A stretch of DNA of 64,000 nucleotides. It comes from JAIBJN01 sp963802795 (GTDB lineage: Bacteria; Actinomycetota; Thermoleophilia; Gaiellales; Gaiellaceae). Shown one piece after another: positions 1 through 9,713 of this stretch. The DNA lies in NCBI GenBank assembly GCA_963802795.1, contig CAWDJV010000005.1:1116001-1180000 (forward strand), in the 5' to 3' direction. Each line of letters opens with the position of its first letter. The first letter of the stretch is position 1. The translations under genes and the position numbers were made by a program. The notes beneath the pieces were generated by a model, which worked only from the letters and a program-made list of their open reading frames with translations, ran no database searches and was not told the origin of the DNA.

Positions 1-462
1 CGAAAGATTATTGCGGAGCTCCAAACCGAGGGGCGGCTCACCGTGACCGCGCTGGCCGAGCGGGTCAGGCTCAGCGTCGCTCCTTGCCACCGGCGACTGC
101 GCGAGTTGGAACGTGCGGGAGCGATCCGCGGGTACAGAGCCGTCGTCGATCCCGCAGCGATCGGTCTCGGCTTCGAGGTCCTGGTGAACGTGACGATGGA
201 CCGAGAGGACGCAGCGACGATCGCGAAATTCGAGAGCGGCCTGGCGAAGGTCGAGGAGGTGCGCCACGCAGAACGGCTCTTCGGAGACCCCGATTACCTC
301 GTCCGCGTTGCCACCGCCGACATTGCCGCCTATCAGAGCCTCCGCGACGAGAAGCTCGCGACACTGCCCGGCGTGCAGCGGCTCACCTCGACGATCGTGA
401 TGAAACGGGTCGTCGACGACCGACCCTTCCCCGTCTCGCCTCACTCCTTTCGGCCGCGTTGA
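1..462 (+). CDS. Lrp/AsnC-family transcriptional regulator (5' end outside window)
   Basis: The reading frame is open from base 1, so the start lies upstream. About 153 residues are present. The N-terminal part is a winged helix-turn-helix (LTVTALAERVRLS..CHRRLRELE), followed by the RAM/AsnC ligand-binding domain with the usual beta-alpha-beta layout ending near VVDDRP. Members of this family bind DNA as multimers and sense amino acids. A gene for an ABC peptide importer follows on the same strand after a hairpin, so a regulatory link is possible but unproven. An internal GTG at 43 could be mistaken for the start; the helix-turn-helix clearly begins before it. Confidence 0.9.
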   Translation, partial: RKIIAELQTEGRLTVTALAERVRLSVAPCHRRLRELERAGAIRGYRAVVDPAAIGLGFEVLVNVTMDREDAATIAKFESGLAKVEEVRHAERLFGDPDYLVRVATADIAAYQSLRDEKLATLPGVQRLTSTIVMKRVVDDRPFPVSPHSFRPR

Positions 463-495
463 GCGGGAGTGCCCCGCCCGCACGCGCTCCCGCTC
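461..495 (+). terminator. hairpin terminator after the Lrp gene
   Basis: Perfect 9-bp inverted repeat GAGCGGGAG (461-469) / CTCCCGCTC (487-495) starting on the stop codon of the regulator and followed by a weakly T-rich stretch (gaccgttta). It separates the regulator from the importer operon. The missing strong U-run makes it a moderate-quality intrinsic terminator. Confidence 0.55.
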
Positions 496-558
496 GACCG
501 TTTACATTTCCCCCTGTGGCGCGGGGCGAATGCTGCGGTGCTTCTCTAACAAGGGGAC

Positions 559-587
559 TTGCTGACACGTCCAAGCCGTTGGATACT
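559..587 (+). promoter_or_regulatory. sigma70-type promoter of the peptide importer operon
   Basis: TTGCTG (559-564), a 17-bp spacer, then GATACT (582-587). The spacing is ideal and the element lies 57 nt before the GTG start of the binding-protein gene, leaving a leader with a good Shine-Dalgarno sequence (AAAAGGAGAGG). Confidence 0.55.
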
Positions 588-643
588 GCCGCTCCTCCCG
601 CCGCGTGTGGGACGGGGGGCCCAACCGGAGAAAAGGAGAGGAC

Positions 644-2356
644 GTGAGGAGAAAGTCGCTCAGGCTCCTCCTGCCGCTCGTCACGTTGCTGCTCGCGCTC
701 GGGCTCGCGGGCTGCGGCGGCGACGACGACGACGGGGGCGAAGCCGCACAAACGGGAGGCCAGGAGACGACCGAGGCGCCCGCGGGCGGGACGCTCGTGT
801 TCGGCACCGCGTCGGACCCGGTCGCGCTCGACGGCGCGCTCGTCTCGGACGGAGAGTCGCTTCGGGTCATCCAGCAGATCTTCGAGACGCTCGTCGGCCT
901 CGAGCCGGGGACGACGGAACCGGTCCCGGTCCTGGCCGAGAGCTGGGAGCCGAACGAGGACGGCACTGTCTGGACGTTCGCGATCCGCCCTGACGTGACG
1001 TTCCACGACGGCACCGCGCTGACCGCCGAGGCGGTCTGCACCAACTTCGACCGCTGGTACAACTTCAAGGGGCCGTTCCAGAACCCGAGCGCCTCCTACT
1101 ACTGGCAGGTCGTCTTCGGAGGCTTCGCCACGCACGACAACCCGGACGCGCCCGAGGAGAGCCTCTACCAGAGCTGCGAGGCGACGGACGATCTGACGGC
1201 CGTGATCACCCTGAGCAAGCCGTCGGCGACGTTCATCCCGGCACTCGCGCAGACGTCGTTCGCGATCGCGAGCCCGGACGCGCTCACGGAGTTCCAGGCT
1301 GACCTCGGCACGGTCGACGCCGACGGCATCTTCCATCCGGAGGGGACGTTCGGCACCGAGCATCCGGTCGGCACGGGGCCGTTCATGTTCGAGTCGTGGA
1401 CGCGCGGCGAGAGCCTCACGATCGTCCGCTACGACGACTACTGGGGCGAGCCCGCGAAGCTCGACTCGGTCGTCTTCCGGCCTATCCCCGACAACGCGGC
1501 GCGCCTCCAGGCGCTCCAGGCCGGCGACATCCAGGGCTACGACCTCGTCGAGCCGCAGGACATCGAGACGATCTCGGCGGACTCCAACCTCCAGATCCTC
1601 GACAGGCCGCCGTTCAACGTGGCCTACGTCGGGATCAACGTCGGCACGCCGCCGCTCGACGATCCCGAGGTTCGCAAGGCGCTCGCCTACGGCCTCGACC
1701 GGCAGGCCGTCGTCGACAACTTCTACGCGGGCCGCGCGGAGGTGGCGAAGAACTTCATGCCACCCTCCCTCGCGGGCTACGCCGACGACGTGACCGAGTA
1801 CCCCTACGACCCGGAGATGGCCAAGCAGATCCTGACGGATGCCGGATACGACCTCCCGGTCGAGATCGACTTCTGGTACCCGACGGATGTCTCGCGGCCG
1901 TACATGCCGGATCCGAAGCGGAACTTCGAGGCGTTCGCAGCGAGCCTCAACGAGTCCGGCTTCAAGGTCAATCCCCACAGCGCCGTGTGGTCGCCGGACT
2001 ACCTGGGCAGGGCGAACGAGGGCAAGCTGCCCGTCTTCCTGCTCGGTTGGACGGGCGACTACGGCGATGCCGACAACTTCCTCGGGACGTTCTTCCAGAC
2101 CCCCGGGGCGCAGTTCGGCACGCTCAAGAACCCCAACCAGGAAGTTCACGACATCCTCGCCGAGGCCGAGGCCGAGACCGACGAGGCGACGCGCGCGACC
2201 CTCTACGAGGAAGCCAACCGGCTGATCGCAGACTGGATCCCGGGTGTGCCGTACGCGCACTCGAGCCCGGCGCTGGCGTTCACCGCGAACGTCAACGGCT
2301 TCGTTCCGAGCCCCACGACGAACGAGAGCTTCGCAACCGTCTCCATCACGGAGTAG
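644..2356 (+). CDS. oligopeptide/dipeptide ABC transporter substrate-binding lipoprotein
   Basis: 570-residue extracytoplasmic solute-binding protein of family 5 (OppA/DppA/NikA). The GTG at 644 is chosen because it is preceded by AAAAGGAGAGGAC and gives a clean lipoprotein signal: RRK, hydrophobic core, lipobox L-A-G-C with the lipidated cysteine at residue 24, then an acidic Gly/Asp linker. Typical family features follow: an N-terminal FGTASDPVALD region, GTGPFMFESWTRGESL near residue 250 and YVGINVGTPPLDDPEVRKA near 340. It captures peptides or similar substrates outside the membrane and delivers them to the two permeases encoded directly downstream. Substrate cannot be read from sequence. 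Confidence 0.93.
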   Translation: MRRKSLRLLLPLVTLLLALGLAGCGGDDDDGGEAAQTGGQETTEAPAGGTLVFGTASDPVALDGALVSDGESLRVIQQIFETLVGLEPGTTEPVPVLAESWEPNEDGTVWTFAIRPDVTFHDGTALTAEAVCTNFDRWYNFKGPFQNPSASYYWQVVFGGFATHDNPDAPEESLYQSCEATDDLTAVITLSKPSATFIPALAQTSFAIASPDALTEFQADLGTVDADGIFHPEGTFGTEHPVGTGPFMFESWTRGESLTIVRYDDYWGEPAKLDSVVFRPIPDNAARLQALQAGDIQGYDLVEPQDIETISADSNLQILDRPPFNVAYVGINVGTPPLDDPEVRKALAYGLDRQAVVDNFYAGRAEVAKNFMPPSLAGYADDVTEYPYDPEMAKQILTDAGYDLPVEIDFWYPTDVSRPYMPDPKRNFEAFAASLNESGFKVNPHSAVWSPDYLGRANEGKLPVFLLGWTGDYGDADNFLGTFFQTPGAQFGTLKNPNQEVHDILAEAEAETDEATRATLYEEANRLIADWIPGVPYAHSSPALAFTANVNGFVPSPTTNESFATVSITE

Positions 2357-2397
2357 CGGACGCGTCGGCTTGATCCAACGGGCCGGCGGACGACGAG

Positions 2398-3402
2398 ATG
2401 CTGAGATTCGTCGTCCGCCGGCTCGTGCTCTTGATTCCCATCCTGCTGGGGCTCTCGATCCTCGTCTTCCTGTGGATCAGGGCGCTTCCCGGGAGCCCGG
2501 CCGACGCGCTGCTGGGTGAGCGCGCGACGGCCGAGCAGAAGGCGGCCATCGAGGAGCAGTACGGCCTCAACGAGCCGATCCACGAGCAGTACTGGCGCTA
2601 CTTCAAGCAGACCGCCGGCGGGGACTTCGGCAACAGCATCACCACGCGCCGGACGATCACGGAGGAGTTTTTCGAGCGCCTGCCGGCGACGATCGAGCTC
2701 GCGGTCGGGGCGATGCTCTTCTCGATCATCTTCGGCATTCCGCTCGGGTTCTTCGCGGCGAAGAAGTACGGGTCGTTCTTCGACCACGGCAGCCTGGTCC
2801 TGTCGCTGCTCGGGATCTCGATCCCGGTCTTCTTCCTGGCGATCATCCTCAAGTACATCTTCGCCGTGAAGCTCGGGTGGCTCCCGTCGGTGGGGCGGAC
2901 GGACGTGCTGATCGCCGCGGAGCACCCGACGAAGTTCTACATCCTCGACTCGATCATCACCCTCAACTGGGAAGCCTTCGTCGACGCGATCAAGCACCTG
3001 ATCCTTCCCGCGATCGCGCTCGGCACCATCCCGCTCGCGATCATCACGCGCATCACGCGGGCCTCGGTCCTCGACGTCCAGAACGAGGACTACGTGCGGA
3101 CGGCGCGCGCGAAGGGCGTCTCGCCCGCCGGCGTCGACCGGCGCCACGTGCTTCGCAACGCGCTCCTGCCGATCGCGACGATCATCGGACTCCAGACCGG
3201 TCTGCTCCTCTCGGGCGCCGTCCTGACGGAGACGGTCTTCGCCTGGCCCGGGGTCGGCACGTGGCTCGTCGACGCGATCTCCACCCGCAACTACCCCGTG
3301 CTCCAGGGCGGGATCCTCTTCCTCGCGATCATCTTCGTGCTCGTCAACCTGATCGTCGACGTCTCCTACGCCTTCATCAACCCGAGGATCCGCTATTCGT
3401 GA
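2398..3402 (+). CDS. ABC transporter permease, DppB/OppB type
   Basis: 334-residue inner-membrane permease. The N-terminal helix (VVRRLVLLIPILLGLSIL) is followed by the periplasmic loop with LPGSPAD and LNEPIHEQYW, typical of DppB, and six predicted membrane segments. The EAA loop that contacts the ATPases is seen as DYVRTARAKGVSPAGV around residue 230. Second gene of the importer operon; 41 nt separate it from the binding protein. The ATG at 2398 places the first helix correctly. Confidence 0.93.
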   Translation: MLRFVVRRLVLLIPILLGLSILVFLWIRALPGSPADALLGERATAEQKAAIEEQYGLNEPIHEQYWRYFKQTAGGDFGNSITTRRTITEEFFERLPATIELAVGAMLFSIIFGIPLGFFAAKKYGSFFDHGSLVLSLLGISIPVFFLAIILKYIFAVKLGWLPSVGRTDVLIAAEHPTKFYILDSIITLNWEAFVDAIKHLILPAIALGTIPLAIITRITRASVLDVQNEDYVRTARAKGVSPAGVDRRHVLRNALLPIATIIGLQTGLLLSGAVLTETVFAWPGVGTWLVDAISTRNYPVLQGGILFLAIIFVLVNLIVDVSYAFINPRIRYS

Positions 3403-3424
3403 GCTCTCGCTCGGAGACTGACTC

Positions 3425-4333
3425 GTGAGCGTCGTCGAGCTCGAAGCCAGGGAGATCGCGGCCGAGGCGCCGAGCGGCCTCTGGCACGAGGCGTGGCAGC
3501 GCCTGCGTCGGAACCCGGGGGCGATCGTCGGCTTCATCCTCGTCGGGATCTTCGTCACCCTCGCGATCTTCGCGCCGCTGATCGCGCAGGAAGACCCACG
3601 CGCCCAGAACCTGGCCGCGCTCGAGGGCGTCTGCTGTCCGGGGCCGTCGGCCGAGCACTGGTTCGGGCTCGACGAGCTCGGCCGCGACGAGTTCTCGCGG
3701 ATCGTCTACGGGGCGCGCTACTCGATTCTGATCGGCATCGTCGCCGTCACCGTCGGGCTCTCCTTCGGCCTCGTCCTCGGCGCCATCGCCGGCTACATGG
3801 GAGGCGTCGTCGACTCGGTGATCATGCGCGCGATGGACGTCATGCTCTCGATCCCGGGCCTGCTCCTCGCCATCGGGATCGTGGCGATGCTCGGGCCGGG
3901 GCTGACGCAGATCATGATCGCCGTCGGGGCGGTGAACATCCCCATCTTCGCCCGTCTCCTGCGCGGGTCGATCCTCGCCCAGAAGGAGAACGACTTCGTC
4001 CTCGCCGCCCGCTCGGTGGGCGTCCCCAGGCGCTCGATCCTCTCGGCGCACATCCTCCCCAACGCGATCTCGCCCCTGATCGTGCAGGGCACGCTCGCCA
4101 TGGCGACGGCGATCATCGACGTCGCCGGCCTGGGCTTCCTGGGCCTCGGGCCGCAGGATCCCGCGACGCCGGAGTGGGGGACGATGCTCACGGGCACCGT
4201 CCGCTACCTGCAGACCGCTCCGCATTTGGCGATCATTCCCGGCGTGGCGATCGTTCTTACCGTGCTCGGCTTCAACCTGATCGGAGACGGCCTGCGCGAG
4301 GCGCTCGATCCCAAGCTGCGCGCGCGTGGCTAG
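3425..4333 (+). CDS. ABC transporter permease, DppC/OppC type
   Basis: 302-residue partner permease. It has the cytoplasmic N-terminal stretch ending in W..RLRRNPGAI, a first membrane helix, the conserved HWFGLDELGRDEFSRIVYGAR segment of DppC proteins split across the first periplasmic loop, and the EAA loop FVLAARSVGVPRRSI near residue 195. GTG start at 3425, 22 nt after the DppB-type stop. Its last codons overlap the start of the first ATPase gene by 8 nt, indicating translational coupling. Confidence 0.93.
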   Translation: MSVVELEAREIAAEAPSGLWHEAWQRLRRNPGAIVGFILVGIFVTLAIFAPLIAQEDPRAQNLAALEGVCCPGPSAEHWFGLDELGRDEFSRIVYGARYSILIGIVAVTVGLSFGLVLGAIAGYMGGVVDSVIMRAMDVMLSIPGLLLAIGIVAMLGPGLTQIMIAVGAVNIPIFARLLRGSILAQKENDFVLAARSVGVPRRSILSAHILPNAISPLIVQGTLAMATAIIDVAGLGFLGLGPQDPATPEWGTMLTGTVRYLQTAPHLAIIPGVAIVLTVLGFNLIGDGLREALDPKLRARG

Positions 4334-5339
4334 AGAGCCCCTCCTCACAGTCGAGGATCTCCGGGTCGAGTTCTCGACGGCCCGCGGGACGGTGCACGCC
4401 GTCAACGGGATCTCCTTCGACGTCGCCCCGGGCGAGACGCTCGGGATCGTGGGCGAATCGGGCTGCGGCAAGAGCGTCACCTCGCTCGCGCTGCTCGGGA
4501 TCCTCTCCCGGAACGGCCGCGTCACCGGCGGACACGCGATCTTCGAGGGACGCGACCTGCTCCAGATGAAGGACAAGGACCTGCGCAAGATCCGCGGGCG
4601 CGACATCGCGATGATCTTCCAGGACCCGATGACGAGCCTGAATCCCGTCCACACCGTCGGGACGCAGATCCACGAGGCTCTCGACACCCACTTCGAGCTG
4701 GACAAGAAGGAGGCGAACGAGCGCGTCGAGGAGCTTCTCGACCTGGTCGGGATCCCGAGCCCGAAGATACGGCTGAAGGACTACCCGCACCAGTTCTCCG
4801 GCGGGATGCGCCAGCGGGCCATGATCGCCATGGCGCTCGCCTGCGAGCCGAAGCTCCTGATCGCCGACGAGCCCACGACGGCACTCGACGTCACGATTCA
4901 GGCGCAGATCCTCCGGCTCCTGAGCGACCTCGTCGCAGAACGGGACACCGCGCTCGTCCTCATCACCCACGACCTCGGGGTCGTCGCGGGGAACTGCGAG
5001 CGGGTGAACGTCATGTACGCGGGCATGTTCGTGGAGACGGGCTCCGCCTACCAGCTCTTCGCGCGGCCGCGTCACCCGTACACGCTCGGCCTCCTCCAGT
5101 CGATCCCGCGGCTCGACGCGCGCAAAAAGGAGGCGCTGACGCCGATCGAGGGCGCCCCCCGCGACATGCTCAGCCCGCCCAGCGCGTGCCCGTTCGAGCC
5201 GCGCTGCCGCTTCGCGGTCCCGGAATCGTCCATCGGGGTGCCGCCGCTCAAGGAGATCGAGCCCGGCCACTGGGTGGCGTGCTTCAACCCGGTTCCGGCG
5301 GCGGAGTGGGAGAGGACCAAGGCCGCGGCCGTTGGCTGA
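4326..5339 (+). CDS. peptide ABC transporter ATP-binding protein, DppD/OppD type
   Basis: 337-residue ATPase. Walker A GESGCGKS at residues 43-50, Q-loop IFQDPMTSLNP near 97-107, signature FSGGMRQR at 157-164, Walker B LLIADEP at 177-183 and the H-loop ITHD. The C-terminal oligopeptide-transporter extension contains the cysteine pattern ACPFEPRC..F, which in this family binds an iron-sulfur cluster or metal. GTG start overlaps the permease gene by 8 nt. Confidence 0.93.
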   Translation: MAREPLLTVEDLRVEFSTARGTVHAVNGISFDVAPGETLGIVGESGCGKSVTSLALLGILSRNGRVTGGHAIFEGRDLLQMKDKDLRKIRGRDIAMIFQDPMTSLNPVHTVGTQIHEALDTHFELDKKEANERVEELLDLVGIPSPKIRLKDYPHQFSGGMRQRAMIAMALACEPKLLIADEPTTALDVTIQAQILRLLSDLVAERDTALVLITHDLGVVAGNCERVNVMYAGMFVETGSAYQLFARPRHPYTLGLLQSIPRLDARKKEALTPIEGAPRDMLSPPSACPFEPRCRFAVPESSIGVPPLKEIEPGHWVACFNPVPAAEWERTKAAAVG

Positions 5340-6427
5340 GATCCCTCGGACGAACGGGAACGCCCCCCTCCTCGAGACCGAGAACCTGAGGGTCTGGTTC
5401 CCGATCAAGAGCGGGGTGCTCCTCGATCGCCACATCGGAAACGTCATGGCCGTTGACGACGTCTCGCTCACCATCGAGCGGGGCGAGACGCTCGGCCTCG
5501 TCGGCGAGTCGGGCTGCGGCAAGTCGACGTTCGGGCGGGCGGTCCTGCGCCTCTACGAGCCCACGGACGGGCCGCGTCCTCTTCGACGGGCAGGACATCA
5601 CGCACCTCGGCGAGGCCGCGATGCGCCCTCTGCGCCGGCGCATGCAGATGATCTTCCAGGACCCGTACGCATCCCTGAACCCGCGCCACAGCGTCGGCCG
5701 CATCGTCGGCGAGCCACTCCGGGTGCACGGGCTGGCCAAGCGCCGCCAGGCCGGCAAGCGCGTGCGGGAGCTCCTCGAGATCGTCGGCCTCCCCGTCGAC
5801 GCCGCGTCCCGGTATCCCCACGAGTTCTCGGGCGGCCAGCGCCAGCGGATCGGGCTCGCCCGCGCCCTCGCGCTCAATCCCGACTTCATCGTCTGCGACG
5901 AGCCGGTCTCGGCGCTCGACGTCTCCATCCAGGCCCAGATCGTGAACCTGCTCGAGACGCTCCAGCGCGACTTCGACCTGACCTACCTCTTCATCGCCCA
6001 CGACCTGGCGGTCGTGCGCCACATCTCCGACCGGATCGCGGTCATGTACCTCGGCAAGATCGTGGAGATCTCACCCGCCGAGGAGCTGTACGACAACCCG
6101 CTCCATCCCTACTCGATCACGCTGCTCTCGGCGGTGCCGATCCCCGATCCGGAGGTCGAGCGCGAGCGGGAGACCATCCTCCTCGCCGGCGATCTCCCCA
6201 GCCCCGCGAACCCGCCGCCCGCCTGCCGCTTCCACACGCGCTGCCCGTTCGTGCAGGAGACCCGCTGCCGCGACGAGGAGCCCGCTCTGCGGAAGCTCGA
6301 GGGCAACCACCTGGTCGCGTGCCACTGGGCCGAGGACATCAAGGCCGGAAGGATCCAGCCGCACGAGCTCGAGGTCGCGTTCGAGAAGCCGCCGGCGCCG
6401 GAGGTCTACGAGCCTCCGCTCGTGTAG
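5332..6427 (+). CDS. peptide ABC transporter ATP-binding protein, DppF/OppF type (apparent +1 frameshift)
   Basis: Second ATPase of the importer, about 364 residues after correction. It begins at TTG 5332, overlapping the DppD-type gene by 8 nt. Walker A GESGCGKST lies in the first frame; at 5571-5573 (GGGCCG) one extra C shifts the frame, and the rest, with QMIFQDPYASLNPRH, signature FSGGQRQR, Walker B FIVCDEP and the C-terminal cysteine pattern, continues in frame +2 to 6427. Removing one C restores EPTDGRVLFDGQD exactly as in OppF relatives. Because every catalytic motif is intact, a sequence error is more likely than a true pseudogene. Confidence 0.85.
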
Positions 6428-6499
6428 TTCGGCACGAAGTAGACCTCCTCCCCCGATTAGGGGTGTTGGCGGCCGGCGCCGAGGCCGATCACAACTGCG

Positions 6500-6835
6500 A
6501 TGGACGCCGCAGAGCGAAAGCTCATCCTGAGCAAATACCTGGACCACTCGCGTCGCTTCGACGAGGTCGCCGCCCGTAGCAACGGCCGGACCGAGTCCGC
6601 CCCGGTCATCCAGCTCGTCCCGCCGCCCCGGGAGCTCGAGCAGGAGCCGACCACGCGCGAGACCGAGGTCCTCCGGCTCATCTCCGAGGGCCTCGTGAAC
6701 CGCGAGATCGGCGAGCGCCTCTTCCTCTCGGAGGAGACGGTCAAGTCGCACGTCCGCCACCTGCTGGCGAAGCTCCAGGCCCGCAGCCGCGCGCATGCGG
6801 TCGCCATCGGCTTCCGCCGCGGCGTTATCTCCTAG
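6500..6835 (+). CDS. small LuxR/GerE helix-turn-helix regulator
   Basis: 111 residues. After a 45-residue N-terminal stretch without a recognisable receiver domain comes a LuxR C-terminal DNA-binding domain (TTRETEVLRLISEGLVNREIG split by ERLFLSEETVKSHVRHLLAKL), with the usual E-T-E-V-L and V-K-S-H-V positions. It follows the importer operon by 73 nt on the same strand; the leader contains a small CCCC/GGGG hairpin near 6452. Stand-alone helix-turn-helix proteins of this size are common in actinobacteria. Target unknown. Confidence 0.85.
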   Translation: MDAAERKLILSKYLDHSRRFDEVAARSNGRTESAPVIQLVPPPRELEQEPTTRETEVLRLISEGLVNREIGERLFLSEETVKSHVRHLLAKLQARSRAHAVAIGFRRGVIS

Positions 6836-7030
6836 CGACTAGCGGGAACGCCGGCCGCGAGCGAAGCGGCCAGGTCTTCCACAGCTTCCACAGCCTGTTG
6901 ACGGGCGCCTCCGTCAAGAGTGTCGCTCAGTGCGGAAGCTCTCAGTCCGGCAGCTGAGACGTGGCGATGTCTTGTTCAGCTGCTGGTCCGGCTCTCCTAA
7001 CAGCCGAATATACAGTTGCGCGGTCGCGCC

Positions 7031-9599
7031 TCAGATTCCCTCCGCTTCGAGTAATGCCTGTGCGCGCAGGACGGCTTGCAAGCGATTTCGGACGCCAAGC
7101 TTCTTGAAGATATGGCGCACATGCGCCTTCGTCGTGCTTGGCGTGATAACGAGACGGCGAGCAATGTCATGGTTACTAAGCCCAGCGGCGAGTAGGGTCA
7201 GAACCTCCCGTTCCCTTAGAGTCAGGACGCCAAGTGGATTCTCGGAGTCTTCGTGGCGAACCTCAATTCCAGCCCGTTGCGCGAGGTCGTAGTCGCGCCC
7301 AAGAGCCAGTGCTGTCTTGATTGCATACCGTGCTTCCGCATCATCTGCACCTGCAATCAGAAGCGGAGGGTAGACACGATAGGCAAACACGAGACCGTCG
7401 AGATAGTCCGCGCGATGGCAGGAGATAATCGCTTCTGCCGCAAGTCGCCTGAAGGTCGTTGCCTTTCCTTGCACACCCTGCGCGATCGCTTCACCAAGCT
7501 GTACTCCGCACCGCATTTCGATGCTGCTTCCTTCCAAGCGCGCCCGATCAGCCATGCGACGGGCGCCTGCGGCGTCACCGCTTGCAGCCATGATGATGGA
7601 AATAGTCGCAAGATAGACACCGAGTGGTCGCGCCAAGTTCCGGTCGATAGGAATACTTGACTGCGTTTCTAGCGCTTCCACGAGGGCCCCTTGCGACGCA
7701 CAGCAATCGGGCCTGAAGCCTCATCTCCTCTAGCCGGAAGAAGGGATCCTCCCGTAGAATCGGGCTTCGACTGAACCGCCTGAGTGTTCGCTGCGCCTTT
7801 GAGAAGAGTCGGAGTCCAATCTCAGCCGCGGCTCTATGTTCGAGGCATGTCCCGAAGCCAAACTCCAGACGAAGTTCCGTACAGAGCTTCAACGCTTCCT
7901 CGGCAAGTTCGTGGCCCCGCACGTATCGGCCTCTCATCACGCACATTGCAGCTCCGATTGCGAGGAAGCAACTGGCCGCGAGGGGGTCCCGTGAGTACTG
8001 AATGGACGGGAGTAACGCCTCGAACTGAGGCCAGACGCCCACGAGAGAAGCGAGCTGCTCGCTCGCTACGGCTCGGCCCGCCGCCAACCGGAACCGCGTG
8101 TCAATGTCATGCGAGTACTCGGACTCGAGCTCGTCGAGGAACTTCGATGCCATTTGTGGGTCCAGTTCGAGTGCAACGAGCGCGAGGCTCCAGAGTGCAT
8201 CTTTTCGGTCCTCGTCGGCCCTAGCCGTTCGTCGGCCAGCCTCCAATCGCGCAAACGCAAGCTCCTCTTGCGAAGTGAAGTGCAGGGCGCGACCCGCCAG
8301 ATTGGAACCCCATGCGAAGTCTGGATGGGTTTCTGGCAGGCGGTCGACGGTTTCGCAGGCCACCGCGGCCGCTGCCGACATCTCGCCCTTTCGAATCAGG
8401 AGCTCAGCCCGCGCCAGAGCTGCGCCCGGGATGGTCACTGCTGCCGCACCGCACGCGGTGAGCCACTTCTCGAGTGTCTCGCTCTGCCCTTCGGCGAGGA
8501 GAGTCCTCGCGGCACGGCCAGCTATCTCGGCAGCCTCGACATCCCGCCCGATCTCAAGGCAAAGTCCAAATGCCGCTTCCCAGCGCTCGTGTTTCTTCGC
8601 GTCCTCGATGGCCCGCGCCGCATGCTTGGCGAGAGCGCTCGGCTCGTCCACCTCAAGACGCCAGCGAAGAAACTCCCGAAAAAGAGGATGGAAACGGAGC
8701 TCGCCTCCGGGGGTCTCGCGGAGGAGATCCTCCTCGCGGAGCCGGTCGAGGATCGGCTCGACGTCCCCAAATCCGAGGACGTCTCGGCAGATGCGAGAGC
8801 TTACCGCAGCCGGAACGGACGCCGCGAGCATAAGACCCTGGACGTCGGGAGGCTCGCGACGGAGCAACTCGTCGGCGAAGTAGCGGAACAAAGAGTCCGA
8901 CACTCTTTCCTTAGGAAACGCGAGATCGGCCGACATGGCGGCGAGTGCTATGACGGCCGGCCAGCCCTCGGCCTGGCGAACAAGCGCGCGGACAGACCTC
9001 GTGGAACGTCCGCTCAGAACCTGGGCAGCCTCGTCGTCGGTCATCGCAAGCTGGTCGCGGCCGATCTCGATGGCCTCGCCGTACAGGAAGTGCCGTGCCG
9101 AGGCCCAGCCTGGACGTCGGCGCGTCGTAACGAGCACTCGGAGCGGCACAAGCGTCAGCAATCGGTCGAGGAAGTCTTCGACCGGTGCCGACTCGGCCAT
9201 GAGGTGATAGTCGTCAAGAACGATGATCCCGTCCTCGGGCCACTGCTCGAGATCCTCAGCGAGGAGTTCCGCAAGCGGACGTGCCAGTCGCTCGGTGGCG
9301 TCGCCAACGCGAAGGCGCTGGCGCATCCGCTCGCCCGCGTGTGGCAATACCGGTGCGACGGCGTCCGCGAGTCCAGCGGAAAAGGCCCCCACGTCCGCCG
9401 ACGTCGCGGTAGCCCCGTACCACGCGACGTTCATGCGCCCTTGAATCCATTCTCGGGCCAGCGTCGTTTTCCCGTAACCCGGAGGAGCCGTAACGAGTAT
9501 CACCTGCGCGGTGCTCGCGTCGAGAAGTGCGGTCAGCCGCGGCCGACGGATGTGGCGCCGGAAGAGCGGTTTCAGGACGACGTCCTGGACTTCCGTCAC
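7031..9599 (-). CDS. large MalT/LAL-type ATP-binding LuxR regulator (frameshifted)
   Basis: About 855 residues if one base is removed. Starting at GTG 9599, the N-terminus carries a STAND-type NTPase with Walker A PPGYGKTTLA and Walker B GIIVLDDYHLM, then winged-helix and helical TPR-like repeats. A one-base excess in CCCC at 7686-7689 moves the frame; the final 216 residues continue to a LuxR helix-turn-helix (LTLREREVLTLLAAGLSNHD, then IARRLVITPSTTKAHVRHIF). Family members are ATP-dependent activators responding to a small inducer. The gene has visibly lower GC and more mixed third-position bases than its neighbours, suggesting transfer. Either a sequence error or a recent inactivating indel explains the split. 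Confidence 0.82.
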
Positions 9600-9660
9600 G
9601 GCTACGTACTTGCCTCTCGGGGAGCGTGAGCGTACCGTGTCCTACCGAGGAGCGCCAGAT

Positions 9661-9710
9661 GTCTCGAGGAGACGGCCCGCGCTTTCGACGCGGGCCGTCG
9701 TCTCCGAGAC
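9661..9710 (-). terminator. strong hairpin between two LuxR-type genes
   Basis: Inner perfect 11-bp stem GACGGCCCGCG (9671-9681) / CGCGGGCCGTC (9689-9699) with a 7-nt loop, extended by the outer GTCTC (9661-9665) / GAGAC (9706-9710) arms. It lies just downstream of the minus-strand LuxR remnant and upstream of the large regulator, so it probably ends transcription of the former. Confidence 0.5.
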
Positions 9711-9713
9711 CGG

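Noticed and set aside
383..2260. Long antisense open frame (625 codons) across the peptide-binding protein gene
   Set aside because: High-GC shadow frame: Arg/Val/Glu/Asp-rich, no domain, complementary to a clear gene. The same holds for other long antisense frames, e.g. 10079-12862 and 28879-31239.
5560..5600. Programmed +1 frameshifting in the DppF-type gene
   Set aside because: No slippery site, stop codon or downstream structure typical of programmed shifts, and similar indels occur in unrelated genes of the window.
7253..7660. Plus-strand frame of 135 codons inside the large LuxR gene
   Set aside because: Cys/Arg-rich shadow of a conserved helix-turn-helix region on the other strand.
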